DNA from: Bacteroidetes bacterium UBA6661
Lineage (GTDB): Bacteria > Bacteroidota > Bacteroidia > AKYH767-A > OLB10
Reading direction: 5' to 3'
Length of the DNA: 13,805 nucleotides
NCBI GenBank assembly: GCA_002455375.1
Contig: DKKR01000088.1
Span: 1-13,805 of the forward strand
This document shows positions 1-6,258 of the stretch, piece after piece. The notes under the pieces are model-generated. The model made no database searches. It was given only the letters and a program-made list of their open reading frames with translations, and was not told the origin of the DNA. Position numbers and translations under genes: made by a program. How positions within the stretch are numbered: the first letter of the stretch is position 1; the number at the start of each line of letters is the position of its first letter.

Positions 1-24
1 CAGGTGAGAGTGGTAGTGGAGTAA
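1..24 (+). CDS. C-terminal end of an upstream protein (partial), possibly a T9SS cargo
   Basis: Reading from base 1, the frame encodes Q-V-R-V-V-V-E and then TAA. This resembles the hydrophobic, charged ending of type A T9SS sorting domains; the next gene ends in the similar M-S-I-V-V-E. A strong terminator follows about 40 bases later, so some plus-strand gene does end here. Frame 3 is also open to a TAA at 57-59, so the choice of frame rests only on the resemblance of the tail. Confidence 0.35.
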   Translation, partial: QVRVVVE

Positions 25-63
25 TACAGTATGAGATAAGTAATTTTAGTTATTATTAATTGC

Positions 64-100
64 AAACAGGCTACCTGAAAAGGTAGCCTGTTTTGTTTTT
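64..100 (+). terminator. Rho-independent terminator of the upstream gene
   Basis: A perfect 12-bp stem (64-75 with 82-93, core ACAGGCTACC/GGTAGCCTGT) closes a 6-base TGAAAA loop and runs into a T-rich tract to base 100. This separates the upstream gene from the secreted protein gene at 343. Nothing else gene-like is visible between 101 and 342 apart from one candidate promoter element. Confidence 0.9.
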
Positions 101-221
101 ATATCATTTTAAGTAAAACCTTTTTAGAAAACAGATTTAGGAGAAGATAGACAAATTGAGCTAAACAATCATGAGCTATAAACGATGAATATCTGAAAAC
201 AAAACCTCGTTCATGTTAGGG

Positions 222-229
222 TAAATTTG
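222..229 (+). promoter_or_regulatory. Candidate Bacteroidota -7 element for the 343 gene
   Basis: TAAATTTG matches the Bacteroidota -7 consensus TAnnTTTG exactly. It would place a transcript start near 236 and leave a leader of roughly 105 bases before the ATG. I do not see a convincing -33 TTG at the right distance, so this is only a candidate. Confidence 0.4.
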
Positions 230-342
230 AGTAATCAATAAATAATTGTTAATATTGAAGTCTGATTGGTGCAATAAGCAATACAATATCTCTAAACACT
301 AAAAGCTCTTTTAAAATCATAGGAAATTTAAACTTAAAAATT

Positions 343-2079
343 ATGATAACTAAGATTTTTACTGCAAAAAGAAAATTTATTGTAAATGTATCACTAAGCT
401 TAACAGTTCTTTTAACGCTAGTCTTTACAGGAGCACAAGCACAAATTACAGTGTCAATCGGTAGTGCCGGTACGGGAACAAGTAACTATTGGCCCAATTA
501 CTATCTATATGGATACTCCTATTCGCAGCAAATAGTTGAAGCGACAGAGATTAATAGTGGCGGCTGGGGAGGCGGTGCGGCATTAATCTCTAAAATTAGA
601 TTTAAACCTACTATGTCTGCTCCTACTGTATTATGGCAAGATTGGGTAGTGTATTTTGGAAATACATCAAAAACCTCGTTCTCATCAACTACCGATTGGA
701 TTCCAGTTGCTTCAATGACGCAGGTTTTTGCCGGTACGATACCTGCTAATGTTACAGCCAATGTTTGGATGGAACTAACTTTACCAACGCCCTTTCTATG
801 GGATGGAATATCTAATTTAGTAATTGCAGTTGATGAAAACACACCTAATTGGGGTAATACTCCAGCATGGGCAGGCTATACAACAACAGCAAATAAGGGC
901 ATTTACTATTACAATGATACTACAAATCCCGACCCCTTAGCACCACCGGTAGCCAACGGCAGAAACACCTCAAATATGGGTTTAGCACAAATACAGTTTG
1001 AGTTTACCGGAGCAACACCATGTAGTGGTACACCATCACCGGGCAATACAGAAGCAAGTGCTGTTTCTGTATGTGCCGATTCTGCAGTTGTACTATCGTT
1101 ACAAAATAATCCTCCTGTTAGCGGATTGACATATCAATGGCAATCATCACCTGATGGTATTGCATGGACTAATTTTGGTACCAACTATCCGATACAGAAC
1201 CAGACACAAATGACTAATACCTGGTATCAATGTATAGTGACATGTACCAATAGCAGCCAGAGTGATACATCAGCACCGATTCAGGTTTTAATGAATTTAT
1301 TTACCTCCTGCTACTGTGCATCTAGTGCAAATTCTGCAGCGGATGAAGATATTTTCAATGTGACATTTGGTACATTAAATAATACTTCTGATTGTAATAC
1401 AACTGCATCGGGGGTGGGATCAATTAAAAACAGATACAGTAATTATATGAGTGGAGCAGGCGCACCGACACCACCGAGTGTACTACGTGGAACTTTAGTT
1501 CCTTTCTCTATTCAGATAAATTCTTGTGCAAGCTACTACTTCTACATGTCAAAAATATTTATTGATTATAATCAGAATGGATTGTTCAGTGATCCTGGAG
1601 AAGAAGTATATGTTTCACCATCCTACACTTCGGGGCCACGAACAGAAAGCGGAACCATTTTAATACCGATGTCGGCCGTTTCCGGATTAACAGCAATGCG
1701 CGTGATAACACAAGAAACAGCAGTAGCATCGGCAATAATACCTTGCGGATCGTATAGTTTAGGAGAGACAGAAGATTATATGATTAACATAGGCCCGACT
1801 GTAGGCTTTCAGAACAACTTTCAATCAAAAGTCAATATTCTCAATGCTTATCCACAACCAACATCAGATATGTTAAACGTAGAATACACAGCAGAAAAAG
1901 GACTGACACTAATAACGCTTTCAGAAATCAGCGGTCGTGTATTAATCAAACAGACACATGCGAATGTTACAGGTAAAAATTCCTTACAACTTGATTTGAG
2001 CAAAGTGGCCAGAGGAGTGTACTTGCTGAATGTACAAACCAATGGCAGCAACAATCAGATGAGTATAGTAGTGGAATGA
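343..2079 (+). CDS. Secreted T9SS type A cargo with Ig-like and GEVED domains
   Basis: A 578-residue secreted protein. Residues 1-34 form a Sec signal peptide (Lys/Arg-rich start, hydrophobic stretch, A-Q-A-Q end). Residues about 35-223 are a beta-rich module with aromatic and glycine-rich stretches that I recognise only as recurring in Bacteroidota cargo. About 236-318 is an Ig-like domain with Y-x-W and W-Y-x-C strands. About 320-483 is a GEVED domain: it has a D-Y-N-Q-N-G loop at 408-413 that could bind calcium, and it ends with the signature G-E-T-E-D-Y at 474-479. About 495-578 is a type A sorting domain (Y-P-Q-P at 503-506, G-V-Y-L-L near 558-562), which directs export through the T9SS and cell-surface attachment or release. 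No catalytic motif is visible, so adhesion or binding is a guess. The ATG is supported by the signal peptide. A strong hairpin follows the gene. Confidence 0.88.
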   Translation: MITKIFTAKRKFIVNVSLSLTVLLTLVFTGAQAQITVSIGSAGTGTSNYWPNYYLYGYSYSQQIVEATEINSGGWGGGAALISKIRFKPTMSAPTVLWQDWVVYFGNTSKTSFSSTTDWIPVASMTQVFAGTIPANVTANVWMELTLPTPFLWDGISNLVIAVDENTPNWGNTPAWAGYTTTANKGIYYYNDTTNPDPLAPPVANGRNTSNMGLAQIQFEFTGATPCSGTPSPGNTEASAVSVCADSAVVLSLQNNPPVSGLTYQWQSSPDGIAWTNFGTNYPIQNQTQMTNTWYQCIVTCTNSSQSDTSAPIQVLMNLFTSCYCASSANSAADEDIFNVTFGTLNNTSDCNTTASGVGSIKNRYSNYMSGAGAPTPPSVLRGTLVPFSIQINSCASYYFYMSKIFIDYNQNGLFSDPGEEVYVSPSYTSGPRTESGTILIPMSAVSGLTAMRVITQETAVASAIIPCGSYSLGETEDYMINIGPTVGFQNNFQSKVNILNAYPQPTSDMLNVEYTAEKGLTLITLSEISGRVLIKQTHANVTGKNSLQLDLSKVARGVYLLNVQTNGSNNQMSIVVE

Positions 2080-2096
2080 TATTTATTAATATTAAG

Positions 2097-2140
2097 TAAT
2101 AAGAGGCTGTTTCATAATTCGAAGCAGCCTCTTATTATTT
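2097..2140 (+). terminator. Long hairpin terminator between convergent genes
   Basis: Bases 2097-2113 pair with 2121-2137 in a 17-bp stem (one G-U pair) around a 7-base loop; the core is AAGAGGCTG/CAGCCTCTT. It lies between the plus-strand gene ending at 2079 and the minus-strand gene ending at 2180. The U-rich side is better placed for the plus strand, but the symmetric AT-rich flanks could also stop minus-strand transcripts. Confidence 0.85.
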
Positions 2141-2179
2141 ATTCACTTTATAAAGTTCTTTAAGATAAAAACATAACAA

Positions 2180-2563
2180 TTATTTTCCATCTTGTTGTGG
2201 TGTAAAGTTTCCCCATTTTATAACATAAATCAAATCATTTTCTATTGGTAAATAGCCGTAATCATAACACAATTTATATACACTCCCTTTTAGGGTCTGA
2301 TGCTGATGTGTGTGATACTTAAAATTAAATCCTTTATCCGATAATTTTTGCTTACTGATTTTTACTTTTCCATCAGCACCAATAACTGATTCCAAAATGC
2401 GTCTGTTTTTTCTTAAAATATTATTGATGTTTCGCACTTCTGCAGTTACATCACTATTGGCTTTGTTGTTGTAATTGCTGCGGCATTGATCATCACAAAA
2501 CTTTTTATCGGCACGGCCAACCAATGTTTCACCACATTCTAAACAGGTCTTTTCATTTTTCAT
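2180..2563 (-). CDS. Small zinc-ribbon protein (DUF2116-like), start moved to ATG at 2563
   Basis: This 127-residue protein starts with a zinc ribbon: C7-x2-C10 and C23-x3-C27, with G-R-A-D-K-K-F-C between them, like the DUF2116 family common in Bacteroidota. The rest (about 40-127) is a basic helical stretch followed by a globular tail with H-T-H-Q-H at 84-88 and aromatic residues. The function is not known; nucleic-acid binding is an inference from the ribbon. The frame is open upstream to a TTG at 2590, but that TTG lies inside a TATCTTTG -7 element at 2588-2595, so it should be untranscribed. The ATG at 2563 is the better start and begins right before the cysteine pair. It is divergent from ssb. 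Confidence 0.82.
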   Translation of the reverse strand: MKNEKTCLECGETLVGRADKKFCDDQCRSNYNNKANSDVTAEVRNINNILRKNRRILESVIGADGKVKISKQKLSDKGFNFKYHTHQHQTLKGSVYKLCYDYGYLPIENDLIYVIKWGNFTPQQDGK

Positions 2564-2587
2564 TTTCAGAGTATAATTTGAAGAATA

Positions 2588-2595
2588 CAAAGATA
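2588..2595 (-). promoter_or_regulatory. Bacteroidota -7 element for the zinc-ribbon gene
   Basis: On the minus strand this reads TATCTTTG, an exact match to TAnnTTTG. It predicts a transcript start near 2582 and a leader of about 20 bases before the ATG at 2563. An upstream TTTG lies 14 bases away, a little closer than usual for a -33 element. The position is what argues against the in-frame TTG start at 2590. Confidence 0.55.
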
Positions 2596-2677
2596 AAACA
2601 ATCCGATTACAAACGGTTACATTCGATTGTTTTCGGAACTAACTGCTTATCATCCGACTTAGAATCCGGGGCTGCTG

Positions 2678-2685
2678 CACTTTTG
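2678..2685 (+). promoter_or_regulatory. Candidate -7 element for ssb
   Basis: CACTTTTG matches TAnnTTTG at all fixed positions but the first, and it sits in the string GCACTTTTGCA, a context I associate with Bacteroidota promoters. A start near 2692 would give a leader of about 60 bases that is A-rich just before the ATG at 2755. No clear -33 TTG was found. Confidence 0.4.
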
Positions 2686-2754
2686 CATCGTCAATCGGAA
2701 ACAACAAACGATTCAAACAAAATAAATAATATAAACAATTAAAAACAAAGTACA

Positions 2755-3093
2755 ATGAACACATTAAGAAACAGCGTAAGACTCATCGGAAATCTTGGAG
2801 CAGCACCAGAAGTAAAAAATCTTGACAACGGCAACAAAGTAGCGCGTATTAATCTTGCTACAAACGAAACCTATGTGAATGCCAAAGGTGACAAGGTAAC
2901 AGAAACCAACTGGCACAATCTGGTGGCATGGGGTAAGACAGCAGAAATTGCAGAGAAGTTTTTGGACAAAGGCAAAGAAGTTGCTGTAGAAGGTAAGTTG
3001 ACTTCAAGAAGTTACACAGACAAAGAAGGTAACAAGAAGTACATAACCGAAGTAGTGATTAATGAAATTCTGATGTTAGATAAAAAAGATTAA
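2755..3093 (+). CDS. ssb: Single-stranded DNA-binding protein, short form
   Basis: This 112-residue protein is essentially a bare OB-fold SSB. Matches to the family are strong: N-x-V-x-L-I-G-N-L-G at 6-15, L-A-T-N-E at 34-38, the T-N-W-H-N-L-V-A-W-G strand at 51-60 (W53 and W59 are likely base-stacking residues), G-K-E-V-A-V-E-G-K-L at 73-82, and Y-I-T-E-V-V at 96-101. It should bind single-stranded DNA as an oligomer in replication, repair or recombination. It ends at L-D-K-K-D, without the flexible linker and acidic D-D-x-I-P-F-type tip that recruits partner proteins in E. coli SSB. Such short SSBs occur in Bacteroidota, sometimes beside a longer one. A terminator follows. Confidence 0.93.
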   Translation: MNTLRNSVRLIGNLGAAPEVKNLDNGNKVARINLATNETYVNAKGDKVTETNWHNLVAWGKTAEIAEKFLDKGKEVAVEGKLTSRSYTDKEGNKKYITEVVINEILMLDKKD

Positions 3094-3118
3094 TCAGTTT
3101 CATTTTTCTAAAGACAGG

Positions 3119-3146
3119 AGCCGCAGCAATGCGGCTTTTGTTTTTT
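3119..3146 (+). terminator. Rho-independent terminator of ssb
   Basis: A 7-bp GC-rich stem, AGCCGCA (3119-3125) with TGCGGCT (3130-3136), is capped by a GCAA (GNRA) tetraloop and followed by TTTGTTTTTT to 3146. It starts 26 bases after the ssb stop. An in-frame ATG of the next gene (3129-3131) begins in the last loop base and runs into the stem, so it is an unlikely start. Confidence 0.92.
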
Positions 3147-3182
3147 ATGGAAAAATTGAAGTACTTTCATCCTTTAAACTAT

Positions 3183-3917
3183 ATGGTACGACTTTTAACT
3201 TTAAATATTTTACTTATTTTTTTAGCAGGATGTGTAAATAATTCTGATGAAAAATTAGTCCAAAAAATTGATTCGCTGCAGAAGAGTTTACAAACATTAG
3301 AGCAAAAGATTGCAGGACAAAATAATCAGGACACTATTAAGAATGATGAGCAGAAAGAAATGGATACTTCTTTAACCCATCAGACAGTATCAAAAAAGAT
3401 TTTGCACGCAGTCGAGCCTAAGAATATTCAAGATACATTAAAATCGAAGAAGCAAATACAAATTACCACTCCTTCAACAAAGCAAACAGATAAAAGCACA
3501 AGAGCTGAAACATCTGTTTTCTATTATTATCAATCAACACCTAAGAGGGTATCAGTAGAAATAACACCCTGGCATGATGGTAAACGTGAACTGATTTTTT
3601 TCGATCCGTTCGGTAATAAAACTTATACTATAAACGATATCAGAAGAAGTTTTTCTTCTACAACAGAACTCAAAAGGTTTCATAAAAATGGTGCATGTTC
3701 ACAGGCAAAAATTTCTATAAATCCTGATGCAAGCATGTATTGGCATGAAACAGAAATTAATTTTGATGAAAACAATAACCCACAATGGAAAAAAGAATTG
3801 CAGTTTCCACAGGAGTCAACAGAACAAAATCTGAATAACAGATGGTGGTGGAATGCAAAGTCAAAAAATTGGGTAAGGCAGCAAATTATAGAAGAGCAGC
3901 CGGTACCACAAAAGTAG
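3183..3917 (+). CDS. Predicted lipoprotein of unknown function
   Basis: The chosen ATG at 3183 gives a 244-residue protein with a compact lipoprotein signal: M-V-R, a hydrophobic stretch, then the lipobox L-A-G-C with the lipidated Cys at 17. Earlier in-frame ATGs at 3129 and 3147 lie in or directly behind the ssb terminator and would add an 18- or 12-residue extension. The sequence after Cys (V-N-N-S-D-E) has no Asp at +2; whether the acidic pair is a surface-export signal is speculative. Residues 21-46 look like a short coiled coil (I-D-S-L-Q-K-S-L-Q-T-L-E). About 47-108 is a Lys/Gln/Thr-rich linker. About 109-235 is an unrecognised, probably beta-rich domain with D-P-F-G-N-K at 141-146 and W-W-W-N...N-W-V near 221-231. 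The next gene is 135 bases away, so there is no clear operon. Confidence 0.75.
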   Translation: MVRLLTLNILLIFLAGCVNNSDEKLVQKIDSLQKSLQTLEQKIAGQNNQDTIKNDEQKEMDTSLTHQTVSKKILHAVEPKNIQDTLKSKKQIQITTPSTKQTDKSTRAETSVFYYYQSTPKRVSVEITPWHDGKRELIFFDPFGNKTYTINDIRRSFSSTTELKRFHKNGACSQAKISINPDASMYWHETEINFDENNNPQWKKELQFPQESTEQNLNNRWWWNAKSKNWVRQQIIEEQPVPQK

Positions 3918-4002
3918 GTTTACCTTAATTTTTATTTTTTTTTGAAGCCGAATGAATACTGTTGTTATTTTTACAGTTGATAAATAACAGAAACTATTAT
4001 GC

Positions 4003-4023
4003 TGAGTTTTATAGCAAAACTCA
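4003..4023 (+). promoter_or_regulatory. Hairpin in the leader of the 4053 gene
   Basis: TGAGTTTT (4003-4010) and AAAACTCA (4016-4023) form a perfect 8-bp stem around the 5-base loop ATAGC, ending 29 bases before the ATG at 4053. No T-run follows, so it is not a standard terminator. It may be a leader structure or an operator. A TACAGTTG at 3972-3979 is one base from a -7 element. Confidence 0.35.
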
Positions 4024-4052
4024 AGTTATGATACGTTTAAAAACATCAACCA

Positions 4053-6017
4053 ATGGTAAATCGCATAATTTACATTTTAGTATTCTTATTGATTTCAATA
4101 AATCAGAATATACTTTCACAGAGTAATGCAACAAGATTATTCCCTCAGGAAAAAATCAATGAAGCATTAAATAAATTTATTGCCTCAGCACAATGGAGCA
4201 ATCAGAACAAGCACGCAAGTCAATCACCAACCGGTTTTGTTTCATCACCTGCATCGGTTCTTTTCAAAAAAGTGTTTGATAATAATGAACAAGACCTTAT
4301 GGTAGCTGATACCATAATAGTAGGCGCACAGATAAACGATACTTTAGTGATTACAGGAAACTTTACACATACAGGCCCCATTTTGGTTTTTAATAACGGG
4401 GTTTTAATTTTTAATCAGGCAACAGTTGTTGATACAGGTGAAATTTATGTTTTTGGTAATGGAAAACTTTTTGCAGACTCCACACTATTTACTTTTCCGC
4501 AACAATATATTTATGAGCGAAGCCTTATTGTAGCACAAAATGGTTTTGTTCAGATAAAGAATTCATCTTTTAACTATAGCGGCATGTCACATAATTTATA
4601 TTTAGCCGACTCTGCAGTAGTTGAATTTACAAATATTCATCAAAATGATTTTACCACATGTGGTTTGTATGGTAATGCTAATATTAACATCAATGGTTGT
4701 AACATAACAGGTGAATATATTTTAACAGATAAATGTCAGGCAACTTTTAAGAATGCAGATACTTTAATTCTCTGGCACCATTTTCCGGATACTGCTGTAG
4801 TAAACTATTCCTTTCCTCCCGGTGATACGGTTTACAATTATGTATGCAACAACAGCACTCCGGGAATAAGTGGAATAGGATATCAGGTTAGTGCAGACAG
4901 TTGTCATAATGTAATGTGGGCTTTGATGCCTGTTAATGGTTCTGATGTTACTATATCAAATTCAAACCTGCGTTTAATTGGTTGTTGGTTTGAACGAGGT
5001 GATGTAGCTTCTGTCTCTGGTATTTTCAATAATTCAAATTATAGCAATTATACAGCACCATTAGCAGACAGAAACCTACATTTGATAAACACTAATGTAC
5101 AGACATGGAGTTTTTATGTTTTTGATTCATCACAGGTTGATATAGATAGTTGTCAGTTAGGCGAAGTGGGTACACAACAAAGTGCATTTGTACATGCGAA
5201 CAACTTATTGCTTGATGGAAGTGGCGGATATTTTTGGGCAACAGACAGCAGTGGTATTCTTGCTTTAGGAACAACTATTTATACAATGGCAAGAAGTGAG
5301 AAAAAAGGAATTTTTATTCTCGCATATGGTTGGCAACCTTTTATGGCACCAACTGCATTAAGCAATAGTTTGATGGTTTGTGTTCAAAGTACTTTAGGGC
5401 AAGACCCTGTGCCGTATGATGGAGCAGTAGCATGGATGCAAAATATTTCATCACCTGATACAGCAATAATCAATACCATTGTTCCGATTAATGGATCAGC
5501 ATGGATTGATCAGGGGCCATCAGGCGCTGTGATGGACTTTGATAATTATAGTTTGTATTGGAGCGTCATGACTTCAAATTGGGCACCAATAGTTTCTAAT
5601 GTAATTGCTGAAGTTCACAACAATGGATTACTAGGTAGTTGGAATACTAATGGATTGGTGTCAGGAAATTATTTTTTGCGTTTGGTGATGAAGAATAATT
5701 TGGGTGATAGCCTTGAAGCAATTAAACCTGTTTACTTAAAACAATTAGTTTCAGTTAACGAACTAACCGGACAATCATTAGTGATTTACCCAAACCCTGC
5801 TCAGAATAAAATCAGTATAAGTGATTTACCAGAAAGTAGAGAATACACTGTTGAAGTGTTTAGTGCAACCGGTATTAAAGCCTATACAAGTACAATTACC
5901 AATTCAGGCAATAACATTAATCTTGATGTTAGTAATTTACGTCAAGGATTATATTATGTCCTTATCAAAACAGATAATGGCATTCTAAAAAAATCGAAGT
6001 TGGTTATTATGAAATAG
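4053..6017 (+). CDS. Secreted T9SS type A cargo, probably a parallel beta-helix protein
   Basis: This 654-residue protein has a Sec signal peptide ending near 23 (hydrophobic 4-16, L-S-Q). A low-complexity stretch to about 80 follows. About 85-400 has irregular short strand repeats of the form found in right-handed beta-helices: V-x-I-x-N-S-x-F, V-E-F-T-N, I-N-I-N-G-C and V-D-I-D-S-C. No polysaccharide-lyase or other catalytic motif was recognised. About 495-562 resembles a small beta-sandwich often seen in cell-surface proteins (L-G-S-W-N-T-N-G-L, then G-N-Y-F-L-R-L). About 565-654 is a type A sorting domain: V-I-Y-P-N-P at 577-582, L-R-Q-G-L-Y-Y-V, and a basic ending K-K-S-K-L-V-I-M-K. The protein should be exported through the outer membrane by the T9SS and held at or released from the surface. 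Its ligand is unknown. Confidence 0.82.
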   Translation: MVNRIIYILVFLLISINQNILSQSNATRLFPQEKINEALNKFIASAQWSNQNKHASQSPTGFVSSPASVLFKKVFDNNEQDLMVADTIIVGAQINDTLVITGNFTHTGPILVFNNGVLIFNQATVVDTGEIYVFGNGKLFADSTLFTFPQQYIYERSLIVAQNGFVQIKNSSFNYSGMSHNLYLADSAVVEFTNIHQNDFTTCGLYGNANININGCNITGEYILTDKCQATFKNADTLILWHHFPDTAVVNYSFPPGDTVYNYVCNNSTPGISGIGYQVSADSCHNVMWALMPVNGSDVTISNSNLRLIGCWFERGDVASVSGIFNNSNYSNYTAPLADRNLHLINTNVQTWSFYVFDSSQVDIDSCQLGEVGTQQSAFVHANNLLLDGSGGYFWATDSSGILALGTTIYTMARSEKKGIFILAYGWQPFMAPTALSNSLMVCVQSTLGQDPVPYDGAVAWMQNISSPDTAIINTIVPINGSAWIDQGPSGAVMDFDNYSLYWSVMTSNWAPIVSNVIAEVHNNGLLGSWNTNGLVSGNYFLRLVMKNNLGDSLEAIKPVYLKQLVSVNELTGQSLVIYPNPAQNKISISDLPESREYTVEVFSATGIKAYTSTITNSGNNINLDVSNLRQGLYYVLIKTDNGILKKSKLVIMK

Positions 6018-6027
6018 TTTGTGGTGA

Positions 6028-6055
6028 ATTGAAATTATTTTTCAATCATTTTATA
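6028..6055 (+). terminator. Weak candidate terminator after the 4053 gene
   Basis: ATTGAAA (6028-6034) pairs with TTTCAAT (6040-6046) around a 5-base loop, followed by CATTTTATA. The stem is wholly AT-rich apart from one G-C pair and the T-run is short, so it may be weak or not functional. Confidence 0.3.
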
Positions 6056-6163
6056 GACAGATTCTTCAAAACTCATTTCATACTAGTTTAACTTTACATA
6101 CAGGATTCAGGATAACAGTTAAAATTTTCTGTAAAAAGTTGTTTCAGAGCTCTTAATCACATT

Positions 6164-6207
6164 TTCAAAGTGTAATTTTTTCCGGTGTAACGTTTCAATG
6201 GTGTAAC
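6164..6207 (+). repeat. Three phased direct repeats upstream of the NHL/CHU_C gene
   Basis: GTGTAA occurs at 6170-6175, 6185-6190 and 6201-6206, so steps are 15 and 16 bases. The second and third copies extend to GGTGTAAC, and the first and third are preceded by TTTCAA. The last copy ends about 50 bases before the ATG at 6259. Such phased copies suit binding of a regulator to one face of the DNA, but this is an inference from spacing. Confidence 0.45.
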
Positions 6208-6258
6208 CTTACTTCAAAGAGAAAGTATAAAAGGGAGTTCACTTTTGAAGAAAAACGA

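Noticed and set aside
3..59. Alternative reading of the left edge in frame 3, ending at 57-59
   Set aside because: The tail it gives resembles nothing I know, while the frame-1 tail resembles a T9SS sorting-domain end. It cannot be excluded from so few codons.
519..842. Minus-strand open frames inside the large cargo genes, for example opposite the 343 gene
   Set aside because: They lie fully antisense to strongly supported coding sequence and show no domain or signal. They are a by-product of the codon usage of the real gene.
2524..2742. Open plus-strand frame of 72 codons overlapping the zinc-ribbon gene and the ssb leader
   Set aside because: It overlaps the start of a well-supported minus-strand gene and contains both candidate promoters. 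Its sequence has no recognisable domain.
3919..3943. T-rich run after the lipoprotein gene as a terminator
   Set aside because: The only inverted repeat before it (AGGT/ACCT with a 2-base loop) is too short to form a stable hairpin.
6240..6247. CACTTTTG just before the ATG at 6259 as a -7 element
   Set aside because: It would place the transcript start only a few bases from the start codon, and no TTG lies at the right distance. Probably chance.
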